Below, in pieces: positions 1 to 5,746 of a DNA stretch of 32,769 nucleotides. The position numbers and the translations under genes are program-made. The stretch is taken from the IMG/VR virus record IMGVR_UViG_3300050821_007565, positions 1 through 32,769 of that record. One strand, given 5' to 3'. Position 1 is the stretch's first letter, and each line of letters begins with the position of its first letter. The notes beneath the pieces were generated by a model that saw only the letters and a program-made list of their open reading frames with translations, was not told the DNA's origin and made no database searches. This stretch comes from a virus.

Positions 1-138
1 TTTTAAGATTTTTTCTTTATATACATAATTTCTACCAATAGAATCAATATGTGAAAAATAGTTACGTTTTATTCTTCCAAAATTAGATATACTATATCTA
101 TTCTTATAGTATTTAATAAATCTCCATTTTTCTTTCAT
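1..138 (-). CDS. NUMOD4-type HNH homing endonuclease, N-terminal part (runs off left edge)
   Basis: The open frame starts at an ATG at 138 and runs 46 codons to base 1 without a stop, so only the N-terminus is in the window. It opens MKEKWRFIKYYKNRYSISNF and goes on GRIKR. A tryptophan followed by a Y-x-(I/V)-S-N-x-G-R-(I/V)-K pattern is the signature of NUMOD4, the DNA-binding module found in front of HNH nuclease domains in phage homing endonucleases. A GGAGG Shine-Dalgarno sequence sits two bases upstream of the ATG. The start overlaps the stop of the 35-residue gene before it (ATGA), so the two are probably translationally coupled. The nuclease domain itself is outside the window and is inferred from the family. 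Such genes are usually mobile and not essential to the phage. Confidence 0.72.
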   Translation of the reverse strand, partial: MKEKWRFIKYYKNRYSISNFGRIKRNYFSHIDSIGRNYVYKEKILK

Positions 139-242
139 ATCCTCCTCGCCTTCTTACCTAATATCTTATTCATCCGTTCCCTGAACCTGAAACGCTTCTC
201 TCTAATATATGCCCTAACTGCTTCACGGAATCGTCGTGTCAT
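135..242 (-). CDS. Very basic 35-residue protein, unknown
   Basis: This is a short frame of 35 codons starting MTRRFREAVRAYIREKRFRF and ending in KKARRI. About two fifths of its residues are Arg or Lys, so it could bind nucleic acid, but no family is recognised. Its stop overlaps the ATG of the NUMOD4 gene by the ATGA arrangement, which supports real translation. No strong Shine-Dalgarno is seen; the inverted repeat at 251-304 lies only 9 bases before its start codon. Similarly tiny basic proteins occur on the plus strand just before the terminase. Confidence 0.45.
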   Translation of the reverse strand: MTRRFREAVRAYIREKRFRFRERMNKILGKKARRI

Positions 243-250
243 AATATTAT

Positions 251-304
251 GCCCAACCGCCCTATGGCATTGCTTTATATGTAGCCAGCGGTCTTATGTT
301 GGGC
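251..304. repeat. Nested inverted repeat (structured intercistronic element)
   Basis: The outer arms GCCCAAC (251-257) and GTTGGGC (298-304) pair perfectly over 7 bp. Inside them CCGC (257-260) faces GCGG (288-291), and TGGC (265-268) faces GCCA (284-287), giving a nested stem around a 15-base loop. On the plus strand a run of five T follows at 306-310, as in an intrinsic terminator for rightward transcription, yet no rightward gene precedes it in the window. On the minus strand it would lie between the stop of the 99-residue gene and the start of the 35-residue gene. All pairs are Watson-Crick, so the strand of action cannot be told. Confidence 0.5.
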
Positions 305-593
305 GTTTTTGATTATCTAATCTAAATAAAAATTCTCTAATCGCATTATCTTTACATAATTCGTATAATTCCTTTTCAATCATTTTTCCTTCCAATCCTC
401 TAGCTAAAATTATTTTTTTATTTTCATTAGGAGAATTAACCAAATATTTAATAATAATATCTGAAATTCCAACTGGTAAATTTGTAATATTTATACCTCC
501 ATTAAATTGAATCAAATTGTGGTCTATGCTTCCAATTATCCTATTTACATATTCCATAACTATTTCATTCTCTAATTCATTTAATCTTTCCAT
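294..593 (-). CDS. Hypothetical protein, 99 aa
   Basis: The frame overlaps the end of the primase gene by 13 bases and has an AAGGAG Shine-Dalgarno eight bases before its ATG at 593. The protein is mixed charged, begins MERLNELENEIVMEYVNRII and has a middle section rich in Ile and Asn. No signal peptide, membrane segment or known motif is visible. Its position directly after the primase-helicase suggests a part in replication or early takeover, but that is only context. The 3' end runs into the nested inverted repeat at 251-304. Confidence 0.6.
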   Translation of the reverse strand: MERLNELENEIVMEYVNRIIGSIDHNLIQFNGGINITNLPVGISDIIIKYLVNSPNENKKIILARGLEGKMIEKELYELCKDNAIREFLFRLDNQKRPT

Positions 594-1948
594 TGTAAAT
601 TCTCCTTTACTTTTACTGGTTCTCTATTTTTATCTTGAACAAAATTTATATTTTGCCATATGGCATTTCTACTGCCTACAGATAATCGGGCATCTTTAAT
701 GGTTTCCTTGTTATATCTCTTAAGAATATTCTTAGAAAATATAATATGAGAAACATTGTGCTGCTCATTTGCTAAACACCATTCTTGATAATGTTTAAAA
801 AGTATTGATTTCTCTATATAAGAACCGAAAACAATCTGTACATGGTCATTAAAAAATATATTGCAAGGATTATTATCGTTCTCTAAATCTTGGATAGCTT
901 CTTTCATAAAATGTACTTCTTCAAACATGCCTCTTTTATTCAGACGTTTTAATCCTTCAATCGACCAATTGAGTATTCCTGGCAATTCTTCCAACAATTT
1001 TTCTCTTAAGTTTCTGTTTTGTTCTTGTGGAGAGAATACTCTATTGCATGGTATTAATATCAATCTATTATAAAAAGCCGAACTATGATCTGTAATGCGA
1101 GGGAACTCGTTAGCAGATAAAACTAATTTACAAAATGGTTTAAAATCAAAAGGGTCGTCATATTTATCATTAGAAGTTATCTCTTCACCAGTTACTATCT
1201 TCTTGAAATCCTCTTCATAATCTTGCGCTTTCTTACTAACATCTTTATCAAAGTTGATAAGTTTATGTATCATCATTGACGTATAAACAGGATTAAGAAT
1301 ATACTTTAAAGGAACGGTTGAGCAGTTCTTAACCCCAACCATATGATGAAGAGTATTTAATATCGTAGACTTACCGCTTCGGCTTTCTCCTAATAACAAT
1401 AATGCTTTCTCTTGTTTAATATCACGGGTTAAGCATTGCCCAAAGAATTCTTGAAGTATATTTATTTTAATTTTATCCTCTTCAAGTATCTCATTTATAG
1501 TTTTAATCCATAACGGGCATTCTGCTAACAAGGTATATTTATAAGGAATACGAATTGTAGATAACCATTTATAATCATGTGAGGCGCTATTTAATCCTAT
1601 AGGATCAAACATAGTATTCTCAAAATTTAACAAATGAGATTTATTGAAATCTGATAGAGGTTTATAGCTGAGTATTTTAAAATTCTCTATAATCTTCTTT
1701 CTTCTAACCACATCATAATGAGTAACTACCTTATTGCCATTTGCATCTATAATGCCATTCTCTATTCGTGAAAGAAATTCTATATCCCTTAATGCTTTCC
1801 AATATCCTTCTTCATACACATATATCTGATCGTTCTCCATGCAATAAGTAAATTGACCAATTTGACCATTGACAATACGAAAAGCTAATTGTCTAAATTT
1901 ATCTTCTTTGAAAGTATTTTCTTTTTGTTTGGTTTCTGTCATAAGCAT
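581..1948 (-). CDS. D5/P4-type primase-helicase (superfamily 3 helicase)
   Basis: This is a replication helicase of about 455 residues. Walker A is GESRSGKST (residues about 187-195), Walker B is the hydrophobic run ending INFD (about 231-234), and the SF3 sensor stretch LVLSANEFP lies at about 275-283, with a following NRL arginine. The first 150 residues resemble the D5_N region next to these helicases. No zinc finger or TOPRIM primase motif is seen, so priming must come from another protein or the N-terminal part. Candidate starts are ATG at 1948, ATG at 1942 and TTG at 1969; none has a Shine-Dalgarno. The start lies right behind a terminator and a three-way junction in the leader, so expression may be controlled there. 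It is the only replication enzyme in the window. Confidence 0.85.
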   Translation of the reverse strand: MLMTETKQKENTFKEDKFRQLAFRIVNGQIGQFTYCMENDQIYVYEEGYWKALRDIEFLSRIENGIIDANGNKVVTHYDVVRRKKIIENFKILSYKPLSDFNKSHLLNFENTMFDPIGLNSASHDYKWLSTIRIPYKYTLLAECPLWIKTINEILEEDKIKINILQEFFGQCLTRDIKQEKALLLLGESRSGKSTILNTLHHMVGVKNCSTVPLKYILNPVYTSMMIHKLINFDKDVSKKAQDYEEDFKKIVTGEEITSNDKYDDPFDFKPFCKLVLSANEFPRITDHSSAFYNRLILIPCNRVFSPQEQNRNLREKLLEELPGILNWSIEGLKRLNKRGMFEEVHFMKEAIQDLENDNNPCNIFFNDHVQIVFGSYIEKSILFKHYQEWCLANEQHNVSHIIFSKNILKRYNKETIKDARLSVGSRNAIWQNINFVQDKNREPVKVKENLQWKD

Positions 1949-1956
1949 GGTATTAA

Positions 1957-2008
1957 GCCCAGCTGGCAACGGGAGTCGCCACTTGCGGAGAGGACAGTCT
2001 CACTGGGC
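1957..2008 (-). ncRNA. Compact three-way-junction RNA in the primase leader
   Basis: Read on the minus strand, P1 is GCCCAG/CUGGGC (2008-2003 with 1962-1957), P2 is GAGA/UCUC (2001-1998 with 1991-1988, six-base loop) and P3 is GGCGAC/GUUGCC (1980-1975 with 1970-1965, loop UCCC). The joining strand between P2 and P3 is CGCAAGU. P3 contains a G-U pair that would be an A-C mismatch in plus-strand RNA, so the folding favours the minus transcript. It starts two bases after the U-tract of the terminator and ends 8 bases before the primase ATG at 1948. It matches no riboswitch or ribozyme class I can name. It may be a ligand-sensing, protein-binding or start-site-controlling element. Confidence 0.5.
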
Positions 2009-2010
2009 AC

Positions 2011-2043
2011 AAAGAAAGCCCCAACCGAATTAACGATTGAGGC
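2011..2043 (-). terminator. Intrinsic terminator in the primase leader (possible attenuator)
   Basis: On the minus strand GCCUCAAUCG (2043-2034) pairs with CGGUUGGGGC (2027-2018) over ten pairs with a six-base loop, followed by UUUCUUU (2017-2011). Two pairs are G-U wobbles, which would be A-C mismatches on the other strand, so it acts leftward. It lies between the promoter at 2105-2132 and the primase gene, so it should stop or attenuate transcripts before they reach the helicase. Transcripts from the promoter that end here would be about 85 nt. Confidence 0.72.
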
Positions 2044-2104
2044 TAGTATTTAATTTATTTGTATTTTTTTCTAATTGCATCCGCTGTCCCGAAATTATGT
2101 TTGT

Positions 2105-2132
2105 ACTATACCACTACATCTGATTTTGTCAA
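2105..2132 (-). promoter_or_regulatory. Sigma70-type promoter for the primase unit
   Basis: On the minus strand the -35 box is TTGACA (2132-2127), the spacer is 16 bp, and the -10 box is TATAGT (2110-2105), which overlaps the stop codon of the ribbon-helix-helix gene. The start point would be near 2098. The transcript would carry a leader of about 150 nt holding the terminator and the three-way junction before the primase ATG. Confidence 0.75.
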
Positions 2133-2282
2133 TGAGATTTTATAGTGGTCTGCATAACTCAACAATCCCCGTCTGAATATTTCAATATTAGAAATATGCT
2201 CATGCTCATTAATCTTGCATAATAAATCGTATTCCTCGACGGTGATATTGACTTGGATTGGTTTTCTGAAACTCTTATTCAT
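2106..2282 (-). CDS. Ribbon-helix-helix transcription regulator, 58 aa
   Basis: A short frame begins MNKSFRKPIQVNITVEEYDL with an AAGGAG Shine-Dalgarno five bases before the ATG. The N-terminal stretch PIQVNITVEEYDLLCKI fits the beta strand and first helix of a ribbon-helix-helix fold, and ISNIEIFRRGLLSYA fits the second helix, which in such proteins packs the dimer. Alternating residues of the strand would contact DNA. Its coding end carries a promoter and a 7-bp inverted repeat, so it may repress the primase unit. It is the last gene of the 4330 transcript before that promoter. Homology was judged by eye only. Confidence 0.6.
   Translation of the reverse strand: MNKSFRKPIQVNITVEEYDLLCKINEHEHISNIEIFRRGLLSYADHYKISLTKSDVVV
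2110..2149. promoter_or_regulatory. Candidate operator: 7-bp inverted repeat around the -35 box
   Basis: ACCACTA at 2110-2116 and TAGTGGT at 2143-2149 form a perfect inverted repeat that brackets the -35 box (2127-2132) and abuts the -10 box. It lies inside the 3' end of the ribbon-helix-helix gene. A bound regulator would block polymerase, and the neighbouring regulator is the obvious candidate. This link is inference from position. Confidence 0.4.
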
Positions 2283-2300
2283 ACGTTCTCCTTTTTTGTG

Positions 2301-2573
2301 TTATAAGTGTGTTCGTTGTTTACTTGATTTACCGCCTACCCTAACAGGTTTATATTTGCTCATTGGTCTATACGCCCCCATGATCTCATCAAAGGCTTTA
2401 ATGCCGTTATCTTTAGGTGGTGATATACATATCATGCTCCAATTATTCTTATTCTCTTTCTCCCTTCTTTTATTAAACTTACGCTGCAAGGCAATAGTTC
2501 TTGCACGCCCTAGTGGTTTACGTTTGGCTTTCTTTATCTTATCCTTAATCTTAGCGAGTGTTTGGCGGTTCAT
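2301..2573 (-). CDS. Basic hypothetical protein, 90 aa
   Basis: The start codon overlaps the stop of the exported protein gene before it (ATGA), indicating coupled translation. The N-terminal half is dense in Lys and Arg (starts MNRQTLAKIKDKIKKAKRKP), followed by a more hydrophobic stretch WSMICISPPKDNGIKAFDEI and a basic tail. The charge pattern suggests nucleic acid or ribosome binding, but no family is recognised. There is no signal peptide and no membrane segment. It lies just before the ribbon-helix-helix regulator in the same leftward operon. Confidence 0.55.
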   Translation of the reverse strand: MNRQTLAKIKDKIKKAKRKPLGRARTIALQRKFNKRREKENKNNWSMICISPPKDNGIKAFDEIMGAYRPMSKYKPVRVGGKSSKQRTHL

Positions 2574-3007
2574 ATCCTCTCCATTAATATAGTCATATTA
2601 CGCTTCCAATTGATATTACCTTGCCAGTCTACGGATGGAGGGCAATAGCGGTTAGCAAGGAAGTCTATAAACCCTGTTAAATCGCTAGAATTGCCGTTTT
2701 TAGCCCTCCAAAGTCTCCATGCGTGGTTCACTGTCCGTTTACATATATTTCGAGCGTCTACGTCGTTTTTAAACTTTACAGATTTTATGCCATAATGACA
2801 ACCTTTGCCCTCTGTTACATTGATCGCATCTGCCCACTGATCTAGCGTTGCTGCATGACACAACGTACACGAGAATAGACCAAATGTTACCAGTAACGCT
2901 AATGCCCAGATTATACCGGTACGACTTATGTATTTTGATCGTGCTATATCTTTATCCTCTTGCACATATGTATACGTTAATAACTCTTTGCGCTTATATG
3001 GTGTCAT
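2570..3007 (-). CDS. Membrane-anchored or exported lysozyme-like protein, 145 aa
   Basis: A hydrophobic segment at about residues 31-50 (GIIWALALLVTFGLFSCTLC) ends in CHAA, so the chain is either anchored by it or cleaved there. Beyond it comes WADAINVTEGKGCHYGI, and further on a run with RNICKRTVNHAWRLW, a GFIDFLANRYCP stretch and a Trp-Asn rich end. This pattern (a-I-x-x-x-E-x-x-x-x-x-Y-G-I, then R-x-I-C, W-x-x-W and F-x-x-R-Y-x-P) recurs in uncharacterised phage and bacterial proteins, and its Glu is placed as in lytic transglycosylases. I infer a cell-wall role; catalysis is unproven. An AAAGGA site precedes the ATG. It overlaps both neighbours by ATGA, inside a group of early genes and not in the lysis region. 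Confidence 0.6.
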   Translation of the reverse strand: MTPYKRKELLTYTYVQEDKDIARSKYISRTGIIWALALLVTFGLFSCTLCHAATLDQWADAINVTEGKGCHYGIKSVKFKNDVDARNICKRTVNHAWRLWRAKNGNSSDLTGFIDFLANRYCPPSVDWQGNINWKRNMTILMERI

Positions 3008-3180
3008 TTTATTGTCCTTTCTATTGTATATATGTCCGTGTCCGTCTCACACTTAAGACCAAACCACACCCCAAGCGTATTCGTACGTTTTAACTCCGCC
3101 TGGATCCATTCAAACGCCTTGTGCTTCCCCTTGCATTGATGAATAGGATAATCGTTTAACTTTATTGTGTAGGTGTACAT
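3004..3180 (-). CDS. Small hypothetical protein, 58 aa
   Basis: This frame of 58 codons begins MYTYTIKLNDYPIHQCKGKH. It fits exactly between its neighbours: its ATG overlaps the stop of the 78-residue gene (TAATG), and its stop overlaps the ATG of the exported protein gene (ATGA). That seamless tiling is the main evidence that it is translated. The sequence holds two tryptophans, a Cys-Lys pair and an acidic Thr-Asp stretch near the end. No domain is recognised. Confidence 0.6.
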   Translation of the reverse strand: MYTYTIKLNDYPIHQCKGKHKAFEWIQAELKRTNTLGVWFGLKCETDTDIYTIERTIK

Positions 3181-3416
3181 TATTCCCCCAATACTTTAAG
3201 AGCTTCTTCAATCTTTTTACCTAATTCACTATTCCACGTATAAAATTCTTGTGCTTCTTTTAATAAAGCAACAAGTTTATCGTGCAGGTTGACCGTTTTG
3301 ACTATATTCTTTGCTTCGTATAGCTTATCAATATCTTGAAGCGATAAAATCTTGCACATTCCATTACTATTAATTTCTACTACCTGGATTACTATTTTTA
3401 AATTATTAGCGTTCAT
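3180..3416 (-). CDS. Small hypothetical phage protein, 78 aa
   Basis: An AGGGGGG purine block stands before the ATG at 3416. The C-terminal half reads LVALLKEAQEFYTWNSELGK and then an amphipathic helix ending ALKVLGE. That resembles the helical end of small phage proteins of the type 'LLEALKEAR...KIxxALA', which have no known function. The N-terminal half looks like short beta strands. It overlaps the following gene by TAATG. No motif indicates an activity. Confidence 0.55.
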   Translation of the reverse strand: MNANNLKIVIQVVEINSNGMCKILSLQDIDKLYEAKNIVKTVNLHDKLVALLKEAQEFYTWNSELGKKIEEALKVLGE

Positions 3417-3439
3417 AATTCCCCCCTTGCCCGTAGGCG

Positions 3440-3700
3440 TTAGTTATTTCTAGCTTGTTTTTCTTCTTTAAATATCTTAACAATTTCTTCCCATGTTAAA
3501 AATACATCAACGTCTTTCTCTGTACCATCTCCACCATAAAGCGGATTCCATGTAATACCATCATCCGAAATATCAAAATAGTGTTCATTGCCATTTACTT
3601 TAACGTATTTACACCATGTTGGTTCAATATTAGGATTATATCTTTCACTTCTACAACGATCTTCTTCACATTCTGAACCACCGCATTTTTTACAGATCAT
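3440..3700 (-). CDS. Small protein with N-terminal cysteine cluster, 86 aa
   Basis: The start was set at the ATG at 3700 because AAAGGAG lies five bases before it; a longer frame exists upstream but lacks a ribosome site. The protein begins MICKKCGGSECEEDRCRS, with Cys at 3, 6, 11 and 16, a spacing that could bind zinc, and a fifth Cys near residue 30. The rest has aromatic residues and a short acidic helix near the end (LTWEEIVKIFKEEKQARNN). No named family is recognised. A zinc-dependent nucleic acid or protein contact is possible. Confidence 0.6.
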   Translation of the reverse strand: MICKKCGGSECEEDRCRSERYNPNIEPTWCKYVKVNGNEHYFDISDDGITWNPLYGGDGTEKDVDVFLTWEEIVKIFKEEKQARNN

Positions 3701-3745
3701 ATTTACTCCTTTATAGTTATATTGATTCTTCAATGTATCTACTTA

Positions 3746-4132
3746 TTAATGCCCACTCATACAATCAGTTTGATGATATTGATCGCCTGGACTACATTTA
3801 GTAAATCGATCCATTCTACTATTATCCATCTTGCCATTATTACAGAAGGGATATGACCCTTTAAGTTGTAAATCGCCCGTATATCCTTCCCTTACTTGCA
3901 TTGTAAATATATCTCCATAAGGGAAAAAAATAGGTTCTAATATATCATGTTGATTTTCATGCCCCATCTTTAAAGCTGAAGTCATTTGGCATTTGGCGGT
4001 TTTTCCAGTCTTACTTACTTCTAGCACTACTAAAAAATCATAGTTTGTTTGATCGTAACCCCATGATGTTTTGAATAAATCGCCCTTCTTTAATGTTTGA
4101 ATCGCCCTTTGTGATAGTGTCATAGTGTCCAT
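3746..4132 (-). CDS. Conserved phage/plasmid-type protein of unknown function, 128 aa
   Basis: The protein holds the stretch KKGDLFKTSWGYDQTNYDFL at about residues 15-34 and a later KGSYPFCNNGKMDN block, ending DCMSGH. The G-D-(I/L)-F-x-x-S-W-G-Y-D-Q-T-N core is one I recall from small uncharacterised proteins of phages and plasmids; its role is unknown. A GGGG site lies eight bases before the ATG at 4132, and a second ATG at codon 4 is possible. It is the first sizeable gene downstream of the strong leftward promoter, so it should be expressed early and strongly. Confidence 0.62.
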   Translation of the reverse strand: MDTMTLSQRAIQTLKKGDLFKTSWGYDQTNYDFLVVLEVSKTGKTAKCQMTSALKMGHENQHDILEPIFFPYGDIFTMQVREGYTGDLQLKGSYPFCNNGKMDNSRMDRFTKCSPGDQYHQTDCMSGH

Positions 4133-4157
4133 TGAATTTCCCCCGTTTTAATGTTAG

Positions 4158-4277
4158 TTATTCACTCCAAATTATACTGTATATCCAAATAGTTACCAAA
4201 ACCGCCCAGTGGCTATTTACTGTCCTGGTGATCCGAATTCCCCCTCTGTCCTGTGTTTTTATTAGTCTAAGTGTCAT
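4158..4277 (-). CDS. Putative small membrane protein, 39 aa
   Basis: A 39-codon frame starts 20 bases after the expected start point of the strong leftward promoter, with GGAG ten bases before its ATG. The N-terminal half is polar and basic (MTLRLIKTQDRGG), and the C-terminal half is a likely membrane helix (WAVLVTIWIYSIIWSE). No family is recognised. The loose Shine-Dalgarno spacing and small size keep this uncertain; the stretch could instead be an untranslated leader. Confidence 0.4.
   Translation of the reverse strand: MTLRLIKTQDRGGIRITRTVNSHWAVLVTIWIYSIIWSE
4171..4199 (-). promoter_or_regulatory. Possible second leftward promoter
   Basis: On the minus strand TTGGTA (4199-4194) and a perfect TATAAT (4176-4171) are 17 bp apart. 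It would start transcripts just before the 128-residue gene. It lies inside the proposed 39-residue frame and its -35 box is weak, so it may be chance in AT-rich DNA. Confidence 0.33.
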
Positions 4278-4302
4278 GTCTTTAACTCTCCTATCTGATT
4301 TA

Positions 4303-4330
4303 AGTATATCATGCCATGTTTGTTTGTCAA
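4303..4330 (-). promoter_or_regulatory. Main leftward sigma70-type promoter
   Basis: On the minus strand a consensus TTGACA (4330-4325) and TATACT (4308-4303) are separated by 16 bp; the start would be near 4296. It is the best promoter match in the window and stands upstream of the whole leftward operon. Its consensus quality implies immediate recognition by host RNA polymerase, that is, early expression. Confidence 0.78.
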
Positions 4331-4637
4331 GTGTTATTTTTAACTATTTTGCCATGCTAAGTTTGAACATAATTATTAGCAAAAAATTTATTAAATATTA
4401 AAAAATTCAGAATTATAAAGTTAAATTTTGTTGTAACTCTTTTGTTTTCTAATACGACACGATTTGGATTGTATTTTATAAAATCATGTACGTTTTATAA
4501 AACATTTAATATCAATTGTTTATGATAAATCCGTCGTCAATGTACACCATTTTATGGCTAAAATGCCTATTGTAGTCTCTATTTTTATTATACTGCTATA
4601 TACCTATATATCTATTTATATCTACTAAAAGATTAAA

Positions 4638-4655
4638 TTGTATCCATTGTATCCA
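4638..4655. repeat. Two tandem copies of a 9-bp unit, TTGTATCCA
   Basis: TTGTATCCA occurs twice in direct succession, and a third degenerate copy, TTGTGTACA, follows to 4664. Such iteron-like spacing (nearly one helical turn) can mark the binding site of a replication or regulatory protein. Two exact copies are few, so this is suggestive only. Confidence 0.4.
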
Positions 4656-4766
4656 TTGTGTACAACCTTCCCTATATATAATAGCGTTTTAAATGACGTA
4701 CAAATTAAGTACGCTTAGGCATATTATATATACATAGACTATTGAACCACTTAACCACTAAAACAG

Positions 4767-4801
4767 CCTTAAAAGTGGGGTGTGATAACCACGTTTTAAG
4801 G
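4767..4801. repeat. Imperfect inverted repeat in the control region
   Basis: CCTTAAAA-GTGG (4767-4778) faces CCAC-G-TTTTAAGG (4789-4801): 12 pairs with a single bulged G and a 10-base loop. No T-run follows, so it is not a standard terminator. It may be an operator or an origin hairpin. Confidence 0.5.
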
Positions 4802-5118
4802 TGTAGATCATGGCAGCAAATCCTTGTAAGAAAACTTAACATAATACTAATTATGTACTGCATACCCTCCTGGCAGGGCATGGCTAAGGCATAGCATAGG
4901 CTGTGCTGTGTGATCGTGGTATCGTTAGACTGGTGTGTTGTGTTCGTGTGATTGATTGAGTTGGAGTGTTGCAAGCTCCCGCATGGCGGGGGTGGGTAGG
5001 CATATATATATCTCCAGTCTCCAACACCTAGCTACAAAATTTTTCAAACTAATGACAAAATCACTCTAACAACAAGAGTTCTAAAAATTACATAAAATAA
5101 AAATAATTACGAATTTAT

Positions 5119-5146
5119 TTGACAAAACAAAAATTTATATCATATT
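5119..5146 (+). promoter_or_regulatory. Rightward promoter with start point at or next to the first ATG
   Basis: A consensus TTGACA (5119-5124) is followed after 16 bp by CATATT (5141-5146), a four-of-six -10 match. The start point would fall at about 5152-5154, on the ATG at 5153. No Shine-Dalgarno precedes that ATG. The first rightward mRNA may therefore be leaderless. Confidence 0.5.
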
Positions 5147-5152
5147 AAAAGT

Positions 5153-5527
5153 ATGAGTGAAAAAGAAATTACTATAGACTCACTAGAATTAAAGCCCTCC
5201 ATAGATAAAAATAATCAATACGACGACGACACGTCTAAGCCAACGATAGAATCCATACTCACCAAGCACAACATCTCCGTCGATGATTTCGTTAAGTGTC
5301 TTAAGAGGGGACTATCAGCGACGAGAGCAATTAAAGATAGGGATGGAGATATTATTGATACGGTAGAAGATTTAAATGTGCAGCATAAATTCTTTGCGAG
5401 TGGTATGGAGTTGTTAGGGTATTTGAAGGGTAATGGAACTACGATCAACAATAATTTCGAGCATACGCCAGAGGGTCGTGAGATAATTAGCATGTATAGG
5501 AAGTATTCTATACAAAGCCATGATTAG
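5153..5527 (+). CDS. Putative terminase small subunit-like protein, 124 aa
   Basis: The protein has a polar N-terminus, then ILTKHNISVDDFVKCLKRGL, an acidic loop DRDGDIIDTVEDLNVQH and helices FFASGMELLGYLKGNGT. The pattern of a short helical N-terminal domain, an acid-rich 'valid after change of ...' loop and a helix reading x-x-x-x-x-L-x-G resembles small terminase or terminase-like DNA-binding proteins that lie a few genes before the large subunit. Here the large subunit begins 1.4 kb downstream. No catalytic motif is expected. The ATG has no Shine-Dalgarno and appears to sit at the transcription start. Another early regulator is an equal alternative. Confidence 0.4.
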   Translation: MSEKEITIDSLELKPSIDKNNQYDDDTSKPTIESILTKHNISVDDFVKCLKRGLSATRAIKDRDGDIIDTVEDLNVQHKFFASGMELLGYLKGNGTTINNNFEHTPEGREIISMYRKYSIQSHD

Positions 5528-5599
5528 CAAAGATTGCATCAACGATGATATTAATTTAATGAATAATGAGTTATAATAAATAATAAGTTCTAATGAGTA

Positions 5600-5746
5600 A
5601 TGAACGCAAAGTACAAATATCTATTCTGGACAATATTGTATAAGTACGCAAAGCCGATATGGAACAGGATAGACAGGGATAGGGATGGTAAGTTACATTT
5701 TAGATTAAAGGACACAAGCAAATGGACCAAATACAAACAGGATTAA
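5600..5746 (+). CDS. Basic 48-residue protein with an EF-hand-like loop
   Basis: A 48-codon frame starts MNAKYKYLFWTILYKYAKPI and continues WNRIDRDRDGKLHFRL. The D-R-D-R-D-G-K-L sequence matches the first eight positions of a calcium-binding EF-hand loop (D at 1, 3 and 5, G at 6), but position 12 is Leu where Glu or Asp is expected, so calcium binding is doubtful. There is no good Shine-Dalgarno. Its 3' end overlaps the start of the next gene by 25 bases, and the AAAGGA site for that gene lies inside it. Confidence 0.38.
   Translation: MNAKYKYLFWTILYKYAKPIWNRIDRDRDGKLHFRLKDTSKWTKYKQD

Larger units (their letters stand above)
4331..5118. other. Non-coding AT-rich control region between divergent transcripts
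   Basis: About 0.8 kb holds no convincing gene on either strand; the longest frames are low-complexity and lack ribosome sites. It contains runs of A/T, a TATAAT at 4677-4682 with a poor -35, a 9-bp tandem repeat (4638-4655), a strong inverted repeat (4767-4801), a CCCGC/GCGGG hairpin (4978-4990) and TTGGAG/CTCCAA arms (4961-4966, 5019-5024) enclosing that hairpin. Placement between the leftward early operon and the rightward genes, plus AT richness and repeats, fits a replication origin or regulatory hub. An RNA from the right half (about 4690-5030) is also possible. Confidence 0.5.

Noticed and set aside
1957-2008. Hammerhead or twister-sister ribozyme
   Set aside because: The hammerhead core CUGAUGA/GAAA is missing. 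CCGCAAG recalls twister-sister, but the other conserved loop and the cleavage region are not present.
2848-3093. Plus-strand frame opposite the exported protein gene
   Set aside because: It is antisense to two tightly coupled minus genes, rich in Tyr/Leu/Cys by frame bias, and has no ribosome site.
4705-4974. Minus-strand open frame of 89 codons in the control region
   Set aside because: Low-complexity His/Ser/Thr content, no ribosome site, no overlap logic with neighbours, and it covers the repeats and hairpins.
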